Assembly (NCBI GenBank): GCA_005788175.1
Contig: SXYX01000014.1
Location: 213,277 to 277,276 of the forward strand
Source of the DNA: Acidobacteriota bacterium
GTDB taxonomy: Bacteria; Acidobacteriota; Holophagae; Holophagales; Holophagaceae
Direction of reading: 5' to 3'
Length of the DNA stretch: 64,000 bases
Shown piece after piece: positions 28,225 to 36,778 of the stretch. The stretch's first letter is position 1. Every line of letters begins with the position of its first letter. Made by a program: the position numbers and the translations under genes. The notes beneath the pieces are model-generated. The model did not search any database. It had not been told where the DNA came from and saw only the letters and a list, made by a program, of their open reading frames with translations.

Positions 28225-29330
28225 CGGGACCACATTGGGTAATGATCTGGAATAGTTATTTCAGCCAAAGTCCATGTTCCATCCGTGGATAATTTCAGAG
28301 ACGCTAGTTCTCCATAAATAAGCTTCAATCTTGAATCTAGATTAGTCAGCCCTATTCCCCAAGATCGAGTCGAGGATTTATTTAGTGGAGCTCCAGAATT
28401 TTCTACTCTTAGCACAATACGATTATCAGGTATCCGAGAAGCGTGAATCCGAAGTACTGAGGGTTGCAAGAAAGGTGTCACACCATGTTTGATTGCGTTT
28501 TCTACAAGCGGCTGAAGAATCAAAGGAGGAACCTTTATAGCGTTTAAATTTTCATCCCATTGCCATTCGACCTGGACTCGAGAACCTAAGCGTAATTGCT
28601 CTATAGATAACCATTTTTGAATGAGCGTGCTTTCTTCACCAATCGAACTGTAGCGCTTAGATGTTAAAACGAGAAACTCGCGGTATAGGGATGAAAGATT
28701 CAGAATCCCCTGTTCGGCTTTATTGGGATCTAGGTGAACTAACTCAGCAAGACCATTAAGTGAGTTATGAAGAACGTGCGGGGATAGTTGTACTTGTAGG
28801 CCATGAAGTCGCTCTTGATTCAAAGATTTCATCATCGATTCTTTTTCTATTTTTTCAACTCCTTGGTTAGCGATTAGACCCCCAATAATAGTTGCAATAA
28901 CTACATTGGCCACACCACCTCGAATCCATTGCCAATATTTGATGTGTTCATCAATTTCACCACCTATATAAGGTCCAGGGATACCCTTGGCATCATCCAT
29001 AAGAATCAAGAACGTGATGCTATAGGCAATAGCAAGCCACGCTATATTGAAAGGGAGCGACTGTAGCGTGCCTCTGAAAACATTGGCTCGAAGTTGGTGA
29101 TTCCCTGAATAAAGCCATGGTAAAGGAGACAAAAAGCCAATGCCAAAGGCAACAGACGAAATGATACATACAATTCCAAAGTAGACTCTCAAAGAATTTA
29201 AGGTAAGAAGATATTGATTTCTCAGAAAAATTATGAGCAAAAAAGCCAAAGTGATAACCAAGATAGTAATCCACGTGGCGGAGCGCCGCATATTGTCTTT
29301 AGTAAAGTCGTTAAGGCCCTGAATATCCAT
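28221..29330 (-). CDS. LytS/YehU-type sensor histidine kinase
   Basis: 369 residues. Four or five membrane segments in the first 155 residues (for example WITILVITLAFLLIIFL), with little room for a separate sensor domain. A His_kinase domain follows with LQVQLSPHVLHNSLNGLAEL; H185 in the SPH motif is the expected phosphoacceptor. The HATPase_c domain has PLILQPLVENAIKHG (N box) and SWGIGLTNLDSRLKLIYG (G box). It overlaps the LytTR regulator gene by 4 bases, so they form a two-component system. The signal is unknown. 33 bp downstream of the marC-like gene. Confidence 0.92.
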   Translation of the reverse strand: MDIQGLNDFTKDNMRRSATWITILVITLAFLLIIFLRNQYLLTLNSLRVYFGIVCIISSVAFGIGFLSPLPWLYSGNHQLRANVFRGTLQSLPFNIAWLAIAYSITFLILMDDAKGIPGPYIGGEIDEHIKYWQWIRGGVANVVIATIIGGLIANQGVEKIEKESMMKSLNQERLHGLQVQLSPHVLHNSLNGLAELVHLDPNKAEQGILNLSSLYREFLVLTSKRYSSIGEESTLIQKWLSIEQLRLGSRVQVEWQWDENLNAIKVPPLILQPLVENAIKHGVTPFLQPSVLRIHASRIPDNRIVLRVENSGAPLNKSSTRSWGIGLTNLDSRLKLIYGELASLKLSTDGTWTLAEITIPDHYPMWSR

Positions 29331-29363
29331 GAATTAAGGATGACAGATCAAGCAGCCGAATGG

Positions 29364-30029
29364 CTATGAGGGGGTGAACGTACGAATTTGGTAGGCCAAC
29401 GAAAGGATTCCGTTGATAAGAAACTGCATCCCCACTCCAGCCAAAATGAACCCCATCAATTTAGTCAGGATTTTTTCGCCAAGAGTGCCGAGTTTTTTGA
29501 AAATAACGGTCGCATTAATAAGCACAAAATATGTAAGGGTGATATTGACTAAAATAGCGATGAGCACCAATACATAATCACGGATGGATACTTGGGTCAC
29601 AAAACCCATCACCGTACTCAAGGTTCCGGGACCTGCTAAAAGAGGAATACCAAAAGGGATAACCGCATAGTCTTCTGGAAGACGATGCCGAGCGGCATCT
29701 TGCTCTTGGGGTGTTATTCGATCTTGACTATCGCCCGATAGCATATCAAAAGAGCGAGATAAAACCAAAATGCCTCCTACAAATTTCATAGCTAAAGCTG
29801 TAAACCCAAAGAAGCTAAAAATAAACTGGCCGAGAACAGCGAAAACAATCATTGCAAGACCCGCAGTGATGCATGCACGCCGTGCCATTTTTTTCATCGC
29901 AAATGTATCTACATTAGTGGTTGAAGAAGCGAATATGACAGAGGCGCTAATAGGATTCAGAACAGAAAACAACGAGGCAAGAACTCCAATTAAATAGGAA
30001 CTATCGACAAATAAGGCGCTTAGTCTCAT
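29364..30029 (-). CDS. MarC-family integral membrane protein
   Basis: 221 residues, six predicted membrane segments. It carries the family pattern FSVLNPISASVIF near the N-terminus and PFGIPLLAGPGTLSTVM in the middle, the two half-repeats of the MarC/NAAT fold. Family members were once linked to multiple antibiotic resistance without proof; some are amino-acid exporters. The gene lies 2 bp behind the phosphatase gene upstream and ahead of the two-component kinase, all leftward. Confidence 0.9.
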   Translation of the reverse strand: MRLSALFVDSSYLIGVLASLFSVLNPISASVIFASSTTNVDTFAMKKMARRACITAGLAMIVFAVLGQFIFSFFGFTALAMKFVGGILVLSRSFDMLSGDSQDRITPQEQDAARHRLPEDYAVIPFGIPLLAGPGTLSTVMGFVTQVSIRDYVLVLIAILVNITLTYFVLINATVIFKKLGTLGEKILTKLMGFILAGVGMQFLINGILSLAYQIRTFTPS

Positions 30030-30031
30030 AG

Positions 30032-31702
30032 TTATCTCTTTGATTTTGGAAGCAAAGTTAAGACTCTACCGTCAACTAATTCTGTGGGTTTAATACCCAA
30101 TACATGAGCAAGAGTGGGGGCTAAATCTACTGTTTCAACCGCATCTGATATAACTTGATGTTTCCAGGGACCCCAGAAGATGAGTGGTACGTGCCGATCA
30201 TATTTTTCAGGAGTGCCGTGCTGTGATCCTCCCATACCCCACGTTATATAAGGCTTAAAACGAACAAATATATCACCGGAGCGTTCCTTGTTGGTACTCA
30301 GGCTGAACCGCTCAACCATAGTTAAAGTTCTAGGATCTTTATGAGGAGTGGGTCTCGCTTGTATAACCTCTTCTCGAGTGTATACCTCGAGAACATGTGG
30401 TGCTTCTTTAAGAATTTTCAATAACTTAGGCATGAGGTCCTGTCGGCTTTCAGTGTGACCCTGTAAGAACATCGGATTTAGATAAAGATCTATCGGCGAG
30501 CCCCCTATTGTTAGGAATGGCTCAACAATATTTTTTTCAGATTTTGATAATTCTTTTCGAACTCTTTTATTAACAGCCTGGAGCCATATAGATCCTTGTT
30601 CGCGTTCAGATATAAATTTTTTTTCATTGAGTCGTTCGGAAAAATCAGGAGCTCCGTGATCGGAGCTCAATACAATCGCCACATTAGGGTCGCGAGATTG
30701 TAGAAACTTAATGAAGGACCCAAGTGCTCGATCAAGCCTTAAAAGTTGATCGCGCATCTCCGGTCCACCCGTCCCGTAACTATGGCCAATGTAGTCATTG
30801 GCCGCAAGCCCGACAGCCAAGATATTCAAATGGTCTCCTTGCCCTAATTTTTCTTCCTCGATAATCTTTTTTGCATATTGAAGCAACAAATCATCATAAA
30901 AGGGGGTAGCAACAAAGCGTTGATAAAACCCACGGTCAAGAGGCGCGTCGTCCTGCTTAATCATTTTAGGAAGACCCGTTTTGATAGTTTTTTGGCCGAG
31001 ATAATTTCCGTCTAAAAGATAGGTACGATCACTGAATGTTGAACTTTTGGGTTTAGATGCGGACCAAATAATTTCTTGCTGCTCGATTGACTTTAGCCAA
31101 TCTTTATTAGCTTCCCGCAACCACTCGGGTAACTCTAATCGATAGCTAGTGGATGTTGTGAAACCAACAAAGGGCTCAAACCAATAAACATCAGGGTTGG
31201 AGGAGCCCGCCATAAATATGGCTGAGCGAGCCTTTCCTCCGAGGGTAACCAAACGAGCTTTGGGATCATGTTTCACTAGCCAATCGCCAAAACTAGTGCC
31301 TACAAACCATCCATTACTAGACGCTTTCACACCTGCGGGAACATCCAAAGCAGTAGCGTAGTCGTCATCTGTACTGTTTACGCTTTTGAAGTCTGAGCTG
31401 AACCAATTATTACTAACGATTCCTGTTCGATAAGGATGGCGACCGGACATCAAAGTGGCATGACCCGGTGATGTCTCCGTAGCAGCATGTGAATGATAGG
31501 CTTCAGCGAAAACAACTCCCTCATTAAAAAGTGTTCGAAGACCCCCTGTCCATTCACTTCGATAGCGAGTCGATAACTCGTAGGCAAACTGGTCTATGAC
31601 AATAACGACCACAAAACGTGGTTTTTGAGATCCCTGCAAAAAGGAACAGAAAATAAAACTAGCAAAAAAATGAAATAGATATTTTACAGTTTTTTGTTTC
31701 AT
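30032..31702 (-). CDS. Secreted alkaline-phosphatase-superfamily enzyme, PafA-like
   Basis: 556 residues with an N-terminal signal peptide (1-23). The metal site and nucleophile region reads VVIVIDQFAYELSTRY, then AATETSPGHATLMSGRHPYR, where the Thr of TSPGHATL is the expected nucleophile, as in PafA and nucleotide pyrophosphatases. Later motifs VLSSDHGAPDF and GSQHGTPEKYDRHVPLIFWG supply further metal ligands (Asp, His, His). It probably hydrolyses phosphate mono- or diesters in the periplasm. It directly abuts thiG (adjacent start and stop) and marC, so the cluster is transcribed as one run. Whether phosphate controls it cannot be seen; no Pho box was recognised. Confidence 0.87.
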   Translation of the reverse strand: MKQKTVKYLFHFFASFIFCSFLQGSQKPRFVVVIVIDQFAYELSTRYRSEWTGGLRTLFNEGVVFAEAYHSHAATETSPGHATLMSGRHPYRTGIVSNNWFSSDFKSVNSTDDDYATALDVPAGVKASSNGWFVGTSFGDWLVKHDPKARLVTLGGKARSAIFMAGSSNPDVYWFEPFVGFTTSTSYRLELPEWLREANKDWLKSIEQQEIIWSASKPKSSTFSDRTYLLDGNYLGQKTIKTGLPKMIKQDDAPLDRGFYQRFVATPFYDDLLLQYAKKIIEEEKLGQGDHLNILAVGLAANDYIGHSYGTGGPEMRDQLLRLDRALGSFIKFLQSRDPNVAIVLSSDHGAPDFSERLNEKKFISEREQGSIWLQAVNKRVRKELSKSEKNIVEPFLTIGGSPIDLYLNPMFLQGHTESRQDLMPKLLKILKEAPHVLEVYTREEVIQARPTPHKDPRTLTMVERFSLSTNKERSGDIFVRFKPYITWGMGGSQHGTPEKYDRHVPLIFWGPWKHQVISDAVETVDLAPTLAHVLGIKPTELVDGRVLTLLPKSKR

Positions 31703-32503
31703 TTAACCTGCCCTATTGGAATCGAGAGATGAAGCAATGAGTCCTGAGGTTGGGCTACTGGCCTGAGCAACCGATCGGAGAGGCATACGCCCAGCCTCAA
31801 AAGCAGAGCGTCCCGATTGGACTGCCGCATGCATAGCTTCGGCCATTAAAATAGGATTTTGAGCTTCTGCGACAGCCGTATTCATTAAAACCCCGTCAGC
31901 TCCAAGTTCCATGGCAATACATGCATCACTTGCAGTCCCTACACCCGCATCAACAATCATAGGAATCTTATAGGGTCTGAGTACCTCTCGAATAAGCTTC
32001 AACGTGGAGGCATTCTGAACTCCTTGGCCTGAACCAATGGCACTTCCAAGAGGCATCACTGCGGAGCATCCAATATCAGCTAACTTTTTAGCTAAAATGG
32101 GATCTGCGTTCACATAAGGCAAGACAATAAATTTTTCCTTTACTAGCTCGCGAGCTGCAACAAGAGTTTCTTCATTATCGGGATATAAAGAATGAGGATC
32201 GCCGATCACTTCGAGCTTGATCCAATCGGTCTGAAGGGCTTCGCGAGCAAGTCGCGCAACTCGAACAGCGTCTTCTACGCTGTAACAGCCCGCCGTGTTA
32301 GGAAGAATACGCATATGCGGCGAAATCCAATGAAGGATATTGGCTTCTCCTTGAGCACTCAAATCAAATCGTCGGACAGCTAGGGTTATCATTTCTACAC
32401 ATGCAGCCTTGTGACAAGCTTGCATAACATCAAAAGATGGATATTTGCCCGTTCCTAAAATGAGACGGTTTGAAAATTCAAGTGGTCCCAGGTTCCAAGA
32501 CAT
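31703..32503 (-). CDS. thiG: Thiazole synthase ThiG
   Basis: 266 residues, TIM barrel forming the thiazole phosphate of thiamine from deoxyxylulose phosphate, dehydroglycine and ThiS thiocarboxylate. Characteristic blocks: NRLILGTGKYPSFDVM, EMITLAVRRFDL (with the Schiff-base region), NTAGCYSVEDAVRVARLARE, DWIKLEVIGD, VMPLGSAIGSGQGVQN and VDAGVGTASDACIAMELGAD. Full length. Its usual partners thiS, thiF and thiH are not in the window, which is unusual since thiG is normally clustered. No TPP riboswitch was seen in the 46-bp gap to folC. Confidence 0.95.
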   Translation of the reverse strand: MSWNLGPLEFSNRLILGTGKYPSFDVMQACHKAACVEMITLAVRRFDLSAQGEANILHWISPHMRILPNTAGCYSVEDAVRVARLAREALQTDWIKLEVIGDPHSLYPDNEETLVAARELVKEKFIVLPYVNADPILAKKLADIGCSAVMPLGSAIGSGQGVQNASTLKLIREVLRPYKIPMIVDAGVGTASDACIAMELGADGVLMNTAVAEAQNPILMAEAMHAAVQSGRSAFEAGRMPLRSVAQASSPTSGLIASSLDSNRAG

Positions 32504-32549
32504 TCATACTCCGCTGAGATATACAGTTTATTTTGCCTATTTTATAAGA

Positions 32550-33860
32550 TTACTCTGAGTTTGGAATCAAATTGAAATGTTCAAGAATTTCTCCCACGAG
32601 ATACAGTGAGCCCATAATCAAAACTGGTTCGCCCTGATGGCTTTTGAGACGGCCCTCTAAATCGTTCCATGAGGAGAGATTTGTATAGTCAACCGATATA
32701 CCTTTAAGAAGATTTCCAAGTGCTTCGAGAGTGGCAAATCGCTCTGCAGTTCCCTGAATTAAAGTAAGTGATTTCTTGGGAAAGGCCTTCAGTATCTTTG
32801 ACATCGTTGTCAGATCTTTATCTTTCATCACGCCAAAATATAGATGAGGGGTCTTGTTACTCATTGAACAATGTGCTTTGAGAGCCTCTAGGCCTTCTGG
32901 ATTATGAGCACCATCAATCCAAACATTTTCAAATCCAGGAAGCGAAGAAAGCCGTCCAGGCCAGTGAAGATAGGCCAAACTTTTTTGGCATTCATGAGCA
33001 GGTAAATTAAAGCCTAATCCCCTCAAGCAATCGAGAACTTTTAAAGCACAGGAGAGGTTGTCTAACTGATGTCGACCGGCTAGACCAAACCGTTTACCGT
33101 CAACGATTGAGTAATCCCACAAAATATCGACAGGGACGTCTAATTTAGAGGTTGTGTAAACAGAAGGTACACACTCTAAAAGTGGTTCAACCCAAGCCCG
33201 AGATAACGTAGGTCCGAGTACGAGAGGTCGTTGTGAACGACCGATAGCTAATTTTTCTCGGCAAATAAGTTCTTTTGTATCTCCGAGATATTGTTGATGA
33301 TCAAGTCCTACATTCGTTATGACACTTAGAATTGGATCTGTTGCATTGGTTGCATCCCATCGTCCGCCCATACCGACTTCGACGAATGCAAGATCAACCT
33401 GCCTCTCTGAAAAAGATTGTAGTGCAGCGGCTATGATGGCTTCAAAATAGGTTAGACTGATGGCCAAATCTTTTTCTTCGTTGAAGATTTTATTTAGAGT
33501 TTGATCCATATTTTCAACATTGACTAAATCTCCGTCAATCCAAATCCGTTCTCGAGGATGTCTCAGATGTGGGCTTGTGGTCCATCCCACTTTTAGACCG
33601 GATGCCCGACACGCATGAGCCAAGATAGAGCCCGTACTACCCTTACCGTTGGTTCCACCAATTAAAACAATGGGGTAGTTACGGTCAGGTCGACCCAGTC
33701 TCTCAAGTATTTTATGAGTATTATCAAGACCTTTTTTGATACCAAAAAAAACTCTTTCACTTAATTGCTTAAACCCATCTCCTGCGGGAAGAGGATCTCG
33801 CAAAGGAACAAAACAATTTGCTGAATGTAGGTCCATGGTTTGAAAGCGAGTCTGTGTCAA
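32550..33860 (-). CDS. folC: Dihydrofolate synthase / folylpolyglutamate synthase
   Basis: 436 residues. Mur-ligase-like ATP-dependent enzyme that adds glutamate to folates. The P-loop is VLIGGTNGKGSTGSILAHAC; the Mg-binding Omega loop region LRHPRERIWIDG follows; VEVGMGGRWDATNATDP is the family signature; WIDGAHNPEGLEALKAH marks the C-terminal domain. The N-terminus (MTQTRFQTMDLHSANCFVPL) could be a few codons too long, as an inner ATG at M9 is possible. Lies 24 bp downstream of parB in the leftward run. Confidence 0.93.
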   Translation of the reverse strand: MTQTRFQTMDLHSANCFVPLRDPLPAGDGFKQLSERVFFGIKKGLDNTHKILERLGRPDRNYPIVLIGGTNGKGSTGSILAHACRASGLKVGWTTSPHLRHPRERIWIDGDLVNVENMDQTLNKIFNEEKDLAISLTYFEAIIAAALQSFSERQVDLAFVEVGMGGRWDATNATDPILSVITNVGLDHQQYLGDTKELICREKLAIGRSQRPLVLGPTLSRAWVEPLLECVPSVYTTSKLDVPVDILWDYSIVDGKRFGLAGRHQLDNLSCALKVLDCLRGLGFNLPAHECQKSLAYLHWPGRLSSLPGFENVWIDGAHNPEGLEALKAHCSMSNKTPHLYFGVMKDKDLTTMSKILKAFPKKSLTLIQGTAERFATLEALGNLLKGISVDYTNLSSWNDLEGRLKSHQGEPVLIMGSLYLVGEILEHFNLIPNSE

Positions 33861-33884
33861 CTTAGAGAAGATACCTGGTGAGAT

Positions 33885-34754
33885 TCATATTTTTTTTGAG
33901 GGACCCATTTTGAGACCCTCATAAAGACGGTCTAACTGTTCGGCGTCACTGTAATGAAATAGGAGCATCCCTTTTTTTCCATGGCCTTTGATCTCAACCC
34001 GCGTAGACCAAGATTGAGTTAATTTTTCGGCAGCATCCTTCAAAAATACGGTATTAGGATTGAGTTTCTTTTTTTTCATGGTCTTCGAAGATTGGAGTTG
34101 ATTAACGCGAACTTCTAGCGCACGCACGCTTAAGCGCCGGTCGATAACCTCTCGAGCAACCTGTTCTTGGAGTCGTGGACTTTCTAAGCTCAACAAGACT
34201 TTTGCGTGGCCAATCGATAACTGCAATTCAGAAACCATATTCTGAACCGCTGTGGGCAACTTCAGAAGACGGAGCGTGTTGGCGACTTGTGGCCTAGATT
34301 TACCTACGCGATCGGCGACTTGCTCTTGTGTATATTTCAATAAATTACCTAAATTCCAATAAGCTCGGCCTTCCTCGATGGGATTGAGTTCTTCTCTCTG
34401 AATATTTTCGACAAGGGCATACTCGAGGAGTTCTTTATCTGGGACATCTCGAACTATAATAGGAACATTAACAAGACCTGCTTTTTTTGCTGCGCGCCAG
34501 CGACGTTCTCCAGCAATAATTTCAAACCGCTGACCTACCTTACGAACTACTATGGGTTGTATAATCCCATGCACCTTGATACTTGCAGACAGTTCATCCA
34601 AGGCTTCGTCATTAAAAACTATTCTGGGTTGTGCGCGATTCGGCGTCAGAAGATCAATTAACACTTCTTGAGAATTAGCATCTCCGATGGAGGTGCGCTG
34701 TTGCATTAAGGCTTTAAGCCCTTTACCGAGAGCCGGTCGTTTAGAAGAGTTCAT
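33885..34754 (-). CDS. parB: Chromosome-partitioning protein ParB
   Basis: 289 residues. The start MNSSKRPALGKGLKALMQQ has the conserved GKGL box for interaction with ParA. The CTPase/ParB_N domain carries RAQPRIVFNDEALDELSASI, IVVRKVGQRFEIIAGERRWR and ALVENIQREELNPIEEG. A helix-turn-helix for parS binding follows (TQEQVADRVGKSRPQVANTL), then a C-terminal dimerisation domain. The 4-base overlap with parA marks one operon. A full parS site was not found in the window by eye, only half-sites near parA. Confidence 0.96.
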   Translation of the reverse strand: MNSSKRPALGKGLKALMQQRTSIGDANSQEVLIDLLTPNRAQPRIVFNDEALDELSASIKVHGIIQPIVVRKVGQRFEIIAGERRWRAAKKAGLVNVPIIVRDVPDKELLEYALVENIQREELNPIEEGRAYWNLGNLLKYTQEQVADRVGKSRPQVANTLRLLKLPTAVQNMVSELQLSIGHAKVLLSLESPRLQEQVAREVIDRRLSVRALEVRVNQLQSSKTMKKKKLNPNTVFLKDAAEKLTQSWSTRVEIKGHGKKGMLLFHYSDAEQLDRLYEGLKMGPSKKI

Positions 34755-35539
34755 AAGATATCCTTAGCAAGTTCATTTTTTTTACGGCGTAACCATTCCT
34801 TTGTGAATTGTATGTATGCCTGAGCACCTTTTGATTTCAAATCATAAAAAGCTATGGGTTTGCCGTGACTAGGCGCTTCAGCGAGACGAATATTTCTTGG
34901 AATGGTTGATTTGAAAACCTTACCCGGAAAATTTTTGCGAACTTCATTGGCGACAGCTGACCCAAGATTGGTTCGTTCTTCAGCCATTGTGAGTAAAATA
35001 CCCCCAAGTTGAAGATTAGAGTTCGATTGTTTTTGGACCGCATTCAGAGTATCGACTAATTCTATTAACCCATCCATAGCTAAAAATTCACAGGGCATGG
35101 GAACAATCAATTCGTCGGCAGCTGTGAAAGCATTCAGTGTCATAGCGCCAAGAGCAGGAGGTGAATCAATCACGATGTAATCGTATGTTTCTTTGATAAG
35201 ATTCAGGGCATTTTTTAAATTGTAAAGTTGGGACTCATCGGTCAAGTCGCTAAACTCCAAACGTGCAAGATCTTTCCCTGCAGGGATGATCTGTAGGGTA
35301 GGAATTTCTGTATTAAGGGCTAGAACATCTGCGGGTGTGCCCGTTAAAAGAGCATATGCTCCGGCTTGATCATTAGGCTTTTCGAAACCAAGGCCTGTAG
35401 TGGAATGTCCCTGCGGATCCAAATCTATCAACAGAACCATATGCTCGAGGATAGCCAGTGAGGCTGCAAAATTGATAGAGGTGGTTGTTTTTCCAACACC
35501 CCCTTTTTGATTAGCAATAACAACAATTCTTGCGGTCAC
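34751..35539 (-). CDS. parA: Chromosome-partitioning ATPase ParA (Soj)
   Basis: 262 residues from the GTG at 35537-35539, which has AAGGTG nine bases ahead and gives VTARIVVIANQKGGVGKTTT, the standard Soj start. An ATG at 35632 would add 31 residues unlike any ParA and would place a palindrome inside the gene, so it is disfavoured. Deviant Walker A is KGGVGKTT, Walker A' DYIVIDSPPALG, Walker B VLLIDLDPQGHST. ParA moves ParB-parS complexes along the nucleoid. Gap to dapF is 126 bp with this start and contains a palindrome. Confidence 0.93.
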   Translation of the reverse strand: MTARIVVIANQKGGVGKTTTSINFAASLAILEHMVLLIDLDPQGHSTTGLGFEKPNDQAGAYALLTGTPADVLALNTEIPTLQIIPAGKDLARLEFSDLTDESQLYNLKNALNLIKETYDYIVIDSPPALGAMTLNAFTAADELIVPMPCEFLAMDGLIELVDTLNAVQKQSNSNLQLGGILLTMAEERTNLGSAVANEVRKNFPGKVFKSTIPRNIRLAEAPSHGKPIAFYDLKSKGAQAYIQFTKEWLRRKKNELAKDIL

Positions 35540-35571
35540 GATTTTGAGCACCTTTTCTTCTATTGATGGGC

Positions 35572-35602
35572 GTGGAACAAATAATATTTTACCTTGTTCC
35601 AC
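35572..35602. promoter_or_regulatory. Inverted repeat in the parA leader made of two parS-like half-sites
   Basis: GTGGAACAA, 13 AT-rich bases, TTGTTCCAC: a perfect 9-bp inverted repeat. TGTTCCAC and GTGGAACA are the half-sites of a canonical parS-type palindrome, but here they are arranged outward and spread apart. It lies 33-63 bp upstream of the GTG start of parA, so it may be an autoregulatory operator for ParA or ParB, or an RNA hairpin. Confidence 0.5.
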
Positions 35603-35665
35603 ACCTAAACTATCATGATTGCACATCTTCAAGTGCTGATTAAACGGGTCTTTGTGGAAGACCGG

Positions 35666-36445
35666 CTAGTGAAGTTCTACGTCGATGGGTTCTTCGACTT
35701 GAATAGGCCCAGAAAGCCAAAGGTTATCCCAATGGCCATTCCGGACAGAAGACATGGTTATACGAACAGGGTCGTGGGCGGTTTGGAATTCCCAAGAAAT
35801 ACACTGGGTCATTTCAGATAGCCAAGCACCGGCTACAGCACAACCAGTGCCACAGCAAGAAGTTTCTCTTTCAACACCTCTTTCGTAGGACCGAATACTA
35901 GCTTCTCCTAAACGATTTATTTGCACAATATTAATATTTGATCCTTCAGAGAAAATTTTATTGTATCTCAGAGCGCGAGCCCAATTTTCTAAATTGAAAG
36001 TAGAAATGTCTTTCATTAAAATTACTAGTTGCGGATTGCCGATGTACCCAAAGCGATATGGATAAGGGAGATCTATCGATAGGTCTACTAACCCCATGCG
36101 TTGATCCTGAGGAAATTTTAGAGAGACACCATCGGAATCCTTCATCAAAAAAACTTGTTCCTCATTCGAATAACAAGTGATGGTCTCCGAGAAAGGAGTT
36201 TCAATAAGTGCCATGGCTGCTCGAGTTCCATTAGAGCAAAAGGTCTCAGATCCGTCTGTGTCCCAATGTTTCATGACCCATGGTTGACCCGGGATATAGG
36301 GGCTTAAAATGAAAAATCCATCAAATTGACGGGAATTTATTCTAAGAGATCGAGCCCAACGAGAGCCATCCTCTGAAGTGATGCCTTCTTGATCGAAAAT
36401 ATACGCAAACCGATTCCCGCTTCCAGATGCCACGTGAAGTTTCAT
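35666..36445 (-). CDS. dapF: Diaminopimelate epimerase
   Basis: 259 residues. Converts LL- to meso-diaminopimelate for lysine and peptidoglycan. Two catalytic cysteines are in place: ETFCSNGTRAAMALI (usually CGNGxR; here Ser replaces Gly) and RETSCCGTGCAVAGAWLS (CGTG motif). N-terminal HVASGSGNRFAYIFD corresponds to the conserved GNDFxxxD block but with GNRF. Slightly shorter and more divergent than typical enzymes, yet with the essential residues. Sits between the ftsB-like gene (21 bp) and parA, a cell-wall and division neighbourhood. Confidence 0.9.
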   Translation of the reverse strand: MKLHVASGSGNRFAYIFDQEGITSEDGSRWARSLRINSRQFDGFFILSPYIPGQPWVMKHWDTDGSETFCSNGTRAAMALIETPFSETITCYSNEEQVFLMKDSDGVSLKFPQDQRMGLVDLSIDLPYPYRFGYIGNPQLVILMKDISTFNLENWARALRYNKIFSEGSNINIVQINRLGEASIRSYERGVERETSCCGTGCAVAGAWLSEMTQCISWEFQTAHDPVRITMSSVRNGHWDNLWLSGPIQVEEPIDVELH

Positions 36446-36466
36446 GTAAGGAAGTACTCGTATGTT

Positions 36467-36769
36467 CTATTTTTGCTTAGGTTCTTGAAAAACATAAACG
36501 CGTTCGTTGGGCATCTGCATTCCGCGCTGCCGAGCCATAATTTCATAAATTAACTCGTTCTTCCCTTGCTCTAGAGATAATTTTAAAAGCTTATTTTCAC
36601 TCCTGAGTTTATCAAGGCGCTGCTCATCTTGAGCAAGCTGTTTTTTACTCCGCTGAAGATTATGAGACTCTGGTCGAGCAAACAAAACATACAAAGTGAG
36701 GGCTAATGAGAACAACAAAAACCAGCCTAAATTAGCCTTACGAATGATCATTTGCATAAATTTATCCAT
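36467..36769 (-). CDS. FtsB/DivIC-type septum formation initiator
   Basis: 100 residues. A short basic cytoplasmic N-terminus is followed by one membrane segment (about 14-30, LGWFLLFSLALTLYVLF), then a charged coiled coil (LQRSKKQLAQDEQRLDKLRS...) and a short tail, the bitopic FtsB/DivIC plan. These proteins join FtsL and FtsQ to activate septal wall synthesis. The tail has the family-like YEIMARQRGMQMPNERVYVF segment. Ten bp downstream of eno, the order seen in many bacteria, which supports the call. Confidence 0.87.
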   Translation of the reverse strand: MDKFMQMIIRKANLGWFLLFSLALTLYVLFARPESHNLQRSKKQLAQDEQRLDKLRSENKLLKLSLEQGKNELIYEIMARQRGMQMPNERVYVFQEPKQK

Positions 36770-36778
36770 AAATCTACC

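Noticed and set aside
35540-35632. Longer ParA start at an upstream ATG
   Set aside because: The extra 31 residues do not resemble ParA proteins, and the GTG at 35539 has a good AAGGTG box. The region is better explained as leader with an inverted repeat.
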